This document shows, one piece after another, positions 7,042 through 9,637 of a DNA stretch of 9,637 nucleotides. Origin of the DNA: an uncultured bacterium (GTDB taxonomy: Bacteria; Cyanobacteriota; Vampirovibrionia; Gastranaerophilales; Gastranaerophilaceae); assembly GCA_948742005.1 (NCBI GenBank), contig CAPYQR010000051.1, positions 1 through 9,637 on the forward strand, written 5' to 3'. The number at the start of each line of letters is the position of its first letter. The stretch's first letter is position 1. The notes under the pieces are model-generated. The model was not told the origin of the DNA. It searched no databases and worked only from the letters and a program-made list of their open reading frames with translations. The position numbers and the translations under genes are program-made.

Positions 7042-7072
7042 TACAAGTGAATGAATTGTTCATTCACTTGTA
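7042..7072. repeat. Perfect 14-bp inverted repeat with 3-nt loop
   Basis: The arms TACAAGTGAATGAA (7042-7055) and its exact complement (7059-7072) surround TTG. Rightward there is no T tract after it. Leftward it is followed by TTTTAAAC, so it could act as a modest terminator for the small minus-strand gene at 7130-7258, or be an operator-like palindrome. It is the first of three hairpins in about 90 bp. Confidence 0.75.
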
Positions 7073-7075
7073 ATA

Positions 7076-7099
7076 ATTGCTGATCTGTCAATTAGCAAT
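7076..7099. repeat. Short inverted repeat (6-bp arms)
   Basis: ATTGCT (7076-7081) and AGCAAT (7094-7099) flank a 12-nt loop, between two stronger hairpins. Alone it would be unremarkable; its place in a row of three suggests a structured transcript. Confidence 0.4.
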
Positions 7100-7103
7100 A
7101 ATG

Positions 7104-7138
7104 ATAGGATATAAATTGCCGTTTATATCCTATTTTTT
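7104..7138 (+). terminator. Hairpin with T tract, intrinsic terminator for rightward transcription
   Basis: ATAGGATATAAA (7104-7115) pairs perfectly with 7122-7133 across a TTGCCG loop and runs directly into five T. This would stop rightward transcripts from the decayed gene region. The TAG stop of the leftward small gene (7130-7132) lies in the right arm. Confidence 0.65.
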
Positions 7139-7258
7139 CTTTTCTCTTTGAGATAAGGCACTAGCAGCACAGGATTTTGAAGCAGCGCTTGTGCGTCCAT
7201 CTCTGAGAACTTTTGAAGCTTTAGAAGCAACTGATTTGCTTGTAACTTTTTTAGCCAT
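7130..7258 (-). CDS. Small Ser/Lys/Ala-rich protein, 42 residues
   Basis: The frame begins MAKKVTSKSVASKASKVL and ends ALSQREKKK before a TAG. AGAGG (on the minus strand, near 7275) lies about 11 nt upstream of the ATG. The protein is strongly basic with a repeating SKxxSKA pattern and has no hydrophobic segment or signal peptide. From memory it resembles a widespread but unnamed group of small bacterial proteins with the same SVASKASKVL...ASALSQ layout, often encoded in accessory regions; I cannot confirm this without a search. Function is unknown. The 3' end is embedded in the hairpin at 7104-7133, so the stop codon and a possible terminator share sequence. Confidence 0.65.
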   Translation of the reverse strand: MAKKVTSKSVASKASKVLRDGRTSAASKSCAASALSQREKKK

Positions 7259-7482
7259 TGTTCTTTTTTCCTCTCTGGTTCATCTTCAAGGTTTTAACCT
7301 AACGAACATCGACGTTCTTGATTTTTATTTTTTGTGGTGTTCGGCAATCTATTCCATCAAATTTTATTTAAAATGCGAATAAAATCTTATATCCACATGA
7401 TAATTATATCCATGCTTCTTGTTATACACCAGCTTTATTTTGGAAAATATTAAAAAATTGTTACAATAAAAGTTTAGAGTTT
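7259..7482. other. Intergenic stretch without a recognised gene
   Basis: These 224 bp separate the small gene from the NERD-protein gene, both leftward. They contain only small imperfect palindromes: AGGTT/AACCT near 7290, and GAAC-N6-GTTC at 7304-7317. An A/T-only inverted repeat just after the NERD stop may be a weak terminator. I see no open frame with a ribosome site. Confidence 0.5.
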
Positions 7483-8211
7483 TTATTCATTGTTTTTCAA
7501 GTGCTTTATATGGGTATCTTTTAATTTGGAGTTTGCTTGACCATATATGTACAATTTGTCGTAAATATTATTAATTTCTTTTTGTGAAAGCAATTCATTA
7601 ACAGTATTGTCATAATGCCTGGTAATGAAATTAGAAATATCATACAAATTCATCACATTAATGTTAGGATTTTTCACAGTTATATTTTTAAGTTTGCAGT
7701 TATCAGAAAAAATTACGATATTGTGAATAGGAAAATCTTTTTTTAATATTCTTTTTAAACATCTGATATGTAATTTGTTTTGTAAAATCGGATTAAAAAA
7801 TTTGCTTTTGTAGGAATAAATTATTTGCATCCAGTATTTTTGGTTTTCATTACCAAATATCCATCCATTATAGTTTTTGTTTTCAAAAACAAATATACCC
7901 TTAGAGCATAACATAATTAAGTCTATTTCTGTTGTTTTATCATATCCTTTTGGTAAATATAGATTAAATAAAAATTTTGCGCCTAATTTTTCAAGATAAC
8001 AAAGTTTTAAATATAGCAAATATTCGCCATATTTTCCTTTATTTTTTAAGATTGAATAATATGAATTATTAGTTGTTAAATAGTAGCTTGTTTTTTTGTA
8101 TTGTTTATAATTTTTTATGGTAATGCACAGTTGAATTAAGATATATAAAAAAACAATTAATGATACTAAAATGCTTAAAATTAATTCTATGCTAAGGGGA
8201 ACAAATTCCAT
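7483..8211 (-). CDS. Membrane-anchored NERD-domain (nuclease-related) protein
   Basis: The protein has 242 residues from ATG 8211, the first ATG; a TTG at 8259 would only extend deeper into the upstream gene. One membrane helix spans about residues 5-32, followed by a basic stretch (KNYKQYKK), so the rest is probably cytoplasmic. A NERD domain follows: KGKYGEYLL (E63), TEIDLIML (E95, D97), then KGIFVFENKNYNGWIFG (E110, K112) and a tryptophan. This is the PD-(D/E)xK-like arrangement of the family. NERD domains are proposed nucleases or nucleic-acid-processing modules, and many members lack a proven activity. The start lies inside the end of the adhesin-E-like gene (20-nt overlap), so translation is probably coupled. 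No strong Shine-Dalgarno sequence is seen. Confidence 0.82.
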   Translation of the reverse strand: MEFVPLSIELILSILVSLIVFLYILIQLCITIKNYKQYKKTSYYLTTNNSYYSILKNKGKYGEYLLYLKLCYLEKLGAKFLFNLYLPKGYDKTTEIDLIMLCSKGIFVFENKNYNGWIFGNENQKYWMQIIYSYKSKFFNPILQNKLHIRCLKRILKKDFPIHNIVIFSDNCKLKNITVKNPNINVMNLYDISNFITRHYDNTVNELLSQKEINNIYDKLYIYGQANSKLKDTHIKHLKNNE

Positions 8212-8605
8212 AATAATTTCTTTCACCAATGGAATCCGGTACAATACTATTCCATTCAATCCTATAATCCGGTGTTTCTTGACTAGTTATAATGCTGCCA
8301 TCTAAACCATAAAGTGCATAAGCTTTAAAACTAAAAGCTTTGTTTTTGCAATCTATTAAATCTTTACTTAAAATATACCAAATTTTTTTCTTATGATATT
8401 TTTCAAGTTCCGTAAAAAATGAGCTTTTGTCATTCAAGCCTTTAATCCAAAAAGAATACGCTTCGCGTTTTTTTGTGCTGAAACTATCTTCGTATTTTTC
8501 AATACTATCTATATCAACATATTCTTTCTCGCTAATTTGCTTCCAATTTGCACTATAAGCAGGCAAGATAAGGATAGCTAAAAACAATAATAAAATCTTT
8601 TTCAT
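8192..8605 (-). CDS. Secreted surface-adhesin-E-like protein
   Basis: The protein has 137 residues, with a signal peptide of Met-Lys-Lys, LLLFLAILIL, then AYSA before NW (cleavage near residue 19). The mature part starts with the W-x-x-I segment, then YVDIDSI (residues 30-35). It continues with AYSFWIKG, a cysteine in LIDCKNKA (C86), YALYGLDGSII, and the closing WNSIVPDSIGERNYYGIC (C135). This layout is that of the adhesin-E family (Haemophilus protein E-like), where the two cysteines would form a disulphide after export. Most bacterial members have no shown adhesive role. GAGG (8613-8616) lies 7 nt upstream of the ATG. It is first in a two-gene unit with the NERD protein. Confidence 0.78.
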   Translation of the reverse strand: MKKILLLFLAILILPAYSANWKQISEKEYVDIDSIEKYEDSFSTKKREAYSFWIKGLNDKSSFFTELEKYHKKKIWYILSKDLIDCKNKAFSFKAYALYGLDGSIITSQETPDYRIEWNSIVPDSIGERNYYGICSP

Positions 8606-8629
8606 TTTTAAACCTCAATGTATGGATAT

Positions 8630-8658
8630 ATTTTAGCTATAAATTGAGAATTATTCAA
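8630..8658 (-). promoter_or_regulatory. Promoter of the adhesin-E/NERD operon
   Basis: On the minus strand TTGAAT (8653-8658) and TAAAAT (8630-8635) are exactly 17 nt apart. The predicted start near 8622 leaves a leader of about 17 nt containing the GAGG ribosome site. The tRNA terminator lies immediately upstream. Confidence 0.55.
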
Positions 8659-8661
8659 ATA

Positions 8662-8690
8662 TAAAAAGAGTCTAAAATAGACTCTTTTTA
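8662..8690. terminator. Bidirectional terminator after tRNA-Arg
   Basis: TAAAAAGAGTCTA (8662-8674) and its complement (8678-8690) form a 13-bp stem with a 3-nt loop and a T tract on either strand. It lies 8 nt past the tRNA 3' end in the direction of tRNA transcription, so it should end the tRNA transcript and insulate the operon that follows. Confidence 0.85.
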
Positions 8691-8698
8691 TAAAAATT

Positions 8699-8772
8699 TA
8701 CCCTGGATGCGATTCGAACGCATGACCTACTGCTTAGAAGGCAGTTGCTCTATCCAGCTGAGCTACCAGGGC
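8699..8772 (-). tRNA. tRNA-Arg (anticodon UCU)
   Basis: The 74-nt cloverleaf folds completely. The acceptor arm is GCCCTGG with CCAGGGT (the first pair is G-U), and the D stem is GCTC/GAGC. The anticodon stem ACTGC/GCAGT holds loop CTTCTAA (anticodon TCT), and the T arm is ATGCG-TTCGAAT-CGCAT. The discriminator base is A73. CCA is not encoded and would be added enzymatically. The UCU anticodon reads AGA/AGG, the main arginine codons in AT-rich genomes. No separate promoter is evident directly upstream; the likely one is at 8878-8905. Confidence 0.97.
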
Positions 8773-8798
8773 TTGGATTGATTTTAGTTTGCCTGATG

Positions 8799-8813
8799 TC
8801 AGCCGGATAGAGC
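8799..8813 (+). repeat. Inverted copy of the tRNA D-arm in the tRNA leader
   Basis: TCAGCCGGATAGAGC on the plus strand matches 14 of 15 bases of the tRNA-Arg D-arm (minus strand, 8747-8761). In a leftward transcript this segment is antisense to that D-arm, and the one mismatch becomes a G-U pair. It may be a fragment of another tRNA gene in opposite orientation. Confidence 0.6.
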
Positions 8814-8851
8814 GTGTTGCTGTATCTTTTTAGAAAGCTTTGCTTTCTTGG

Positions 8852-8869
8852 CAGCTGAGCTACCAGGGC
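8852..8869 (-). repeat. Duplicate of the first 18 nt of tRNA-Arg
   Basis: GCCCTGGTAGCTCAGCTG is identical to the 5' end of the intact tRNA (8755-8772), in the same orientation and 97 bp upstream of it. After these 18 nt the sequence departs from tRNA, although a CTTTCTAA reminiscent of the anticodon loop follows about 20 nt on. It is a broken tRNA copy or one of a pair of direct repeats flanking a 79-bp insert. Confidence 0.75.
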
Positions 8870-8877
8870 ATGATTTT

Positions 8878-8905
8878 ATCATAGCAGATAAAAGGATTCT
8901 TGCAA
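8878..8905 (-). promoter_or_regulatory. Likely promoter of the tRNA-Arg transcript
   Basis: On the minus strand TTGCAA (8900-8905) and TATGAT (8878-8883) are 16 nt apart. The predicted start near 8871 falls right at the duplicated tRNA head (first base 8869). This is the position expected for the promoter of a tRNA, now about 100 bp away from the intact one. Confidence 0.5.
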
Positions 8906-8912
8906 GTGTTTT

Positions 8913-9637
8913 TTATAAAATTGGGATTTTTATTGTGAATTGGGTTTTAAATGGGTTGGCAGAGGGCGGAGGGCTTTTAAAGGTTATTGTTCCTTTGTGT
9001 TTTTCGATTATTTTTTTGCAAATCGCAAGCCCGAGGCCCGTTCCTTGTCCTTTTTTCTTTGTGGTAAAGCCAGGTTGGAAGATTTGGTTTTCGTTTTGCG
9101 GTGCTATTCCTCTCCCGTTCTCAAGAATTGATATTTCTAAAAAATTATCGCAAACTTCTGTTTTTAGTTTTATTTTTCCTGTGTAGTCGGGTGTTTTTGC
9201 TTTTATTTCTTCGATTGAATGGATTGCATTCATCAATATGTTTAAAAAAACCTGGTTCAACATGTTTGGATAACAATTTACATAAGGAATTGCTGAATAT
9301 TCTTTTTCAATATTAAAATTATTTTTTATTTTATGATGAATTAAACTTAACGTTAAATCAAGCTCTTGATTGATATTTGCTTCTTGCTGTGTTGTTTCAT
9401 CAAGCCTTACAAAGCGCTTTAGAGATTGGACAATATTTGTAATTCTTTTTATTGCTTCTTTGTCTGTGGAGTTTATTTCATTTAAAATATCGGACATGTT
9501 TTTATTGATTGCATTGGAAATATTGTTAAAAATTCCTGACATCATTTCATTATTTGCATTAATTGCCCCTAAGGGTGTGTTGATTTCATGGGCAACCGAA
9601 GCGACCTGCTGCCCTAAAGATGCCATTTTTTCGGATT
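8913..9637 (-). CDS. Sensor histidine kinase, C-terminal part (5' end outside the window)
   Basis: The frame stays open to the window edge (SEK before MASLGQQ), so the ATG at 9626 is internal and the true start lies beyond. The 240 visible residues hold the complete kinase core. The dimerisation helix has the H-box SVAHEINTPLGAI with the phospho-accepting His. The N-box is NQVFLNILMNAIHSIEE, and the ATP lid covers FQPGFTTKKKGQGTGLGLAICKK. The G1 box reads LENGRGI with Glu (codon 9120-9122) where nearly all kinases have Asp. ATP-dependent autophosphorylation and transfer to a response regulator are expected from the family. The sensory part and the partner regulator are not visible. Confidence 0.92.
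   Translation of the reverse strand, partial: SEKMASLGQQVASVAHEINTPLGAINANNEMMSGIFNNISNAINKNMSDILNEINSTDKEAIKRITNIVQSLKRFVRLDETTQQEANINQELDLTLSLIHHKIKNNFNIEKEYSAIPYVNCYPNMLNQVFLNILMNAIHSIEEIKAKTPDYTGKIKLKTEVCDNFLEISILENGRGIAPQNENQIFQPGFTTKKKGQGTGLGLAICKKIIEKHKGTITFKSPPPSANPFKTQFTIKIPIL

Noticed and set aside
7304..7317. GAAC...GTTC palindrome as a LexA (SOS) box
   Set aside because: The half-sites are 6 nt apart, while the Gram-positive-type box has 4, and no SOS gene is adjacent.
8211..8259. Longer NERD protein from TTG 8259
   Set aside because: It would overlap the adhesin-E-like gene by 68 nt with no ribosome site; ATG 8211 fits a normal membrane-anchor N-terminus.
8832..8848. Hairpin AGAAAGC-TTT-GCTTTCT as a terminator of the kinase gene
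   Set aside because: In the kinase direction it is followed by A rather than T residues and lies downstream of the likely tRNA promoter; it is probably part of the decayed tRNA-like unit.
8848..9316. Rightward frames across the tRNA fragment and kinase gene
   Set aside because: They mirror the histidine kinase core and have no start signals.
1..9637. CRISPR array, transposase, integrase, toxin-antitoxin or phage module
   Set aside because: No spaced direct repeats, no DDE or recombinase motifs, and no paired small toxin-antitoxin genes are visible.

Overview
The window is a 9.6 kb AT-rich bacterial segment, with coding sequence dominated by AAA/GAA/TTT/AAT codons. Short intergenic gaps, Lys/Asn/Phe-rich proteins with many apparently lineage-specific hypotheticals, and a tRNA without an encoded CCA end would fit a gut Gastranaerophilales-type (Melainabacteria/Vampirovibrionia) metagenome bin. 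That assignment is inference from style only; other AT-rich gut lineages are not excluded. Genes run off both window ends, and the left end carries an exact 55-nt inverted copy of an internal segment, which looks like an assembly join.

Left block (1-3110). A leftward gene for a secreted M48 zinc metallopeptidase with a TPR-like tail starts at 1165, with a promoter so close to its ATG that the mRNA may be leaderless. Diverging from it is a rightward pair of overlapping reading frames (1241-2014 and 1983-3062). They look like one roughly 600-residue protein split at a run of seven A. The second half carries a clear phosphoribosyltransferase-type loop (DDYSGSGST). The pair ends in an intrinsic terminator whose stem overlaps the last codons.

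Surface-glycan block (3110-6410). A small leftward DUF4870-type membrane protein is followed by a rightward two-gene operon: UDP-galactopyranose mutase (glf), then a family 2 glycosyltransferase. Together they probably make UDP-galactofuranose and transfer a sugar, perhaps galactofuranose, to a surface glycan. Convergent to them, with overlapping stop codons, is a compact ferritin-like diiron protein with acyl-ACP-desaturase-like EExxH and DExxH motifs.

Decayed and structured block (6410-7480). There is a frameshifted gene remnant with an intact ribosome binding site, then three closely spaced hairpins. The last hairpin overlaps the stop codon of an unlisted 42-residue Ser/Lys/Ala-rich gene on the minus strand.

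Right block (7483-9637), all leftward. A secreted surface-adhesin-E-like protein and a membrane-anchored NERD-domain protein overlap by 20 nt, behind a good promoter. Upstream, separated by a bidirectional terminator, lies tRNA-Arg(UCU). Ahead of the tRNA sits a duplicated 18-nt tRNA head, directly under what looks like the tRNA promoter, plus a 15-nt segment complementary to the tRNA's own D-arm. The window ends inside a sensor histidine kinase.

I do not see a defence island, CRISPR array, transposase or integrase. The most unusual items are the split PRTase-like gene, the tRNA-Arg leader with D-arm antisense, the adhesin-E/NERD pair, and the short desaturase-like diiron protein beside the galactofuranose genes.
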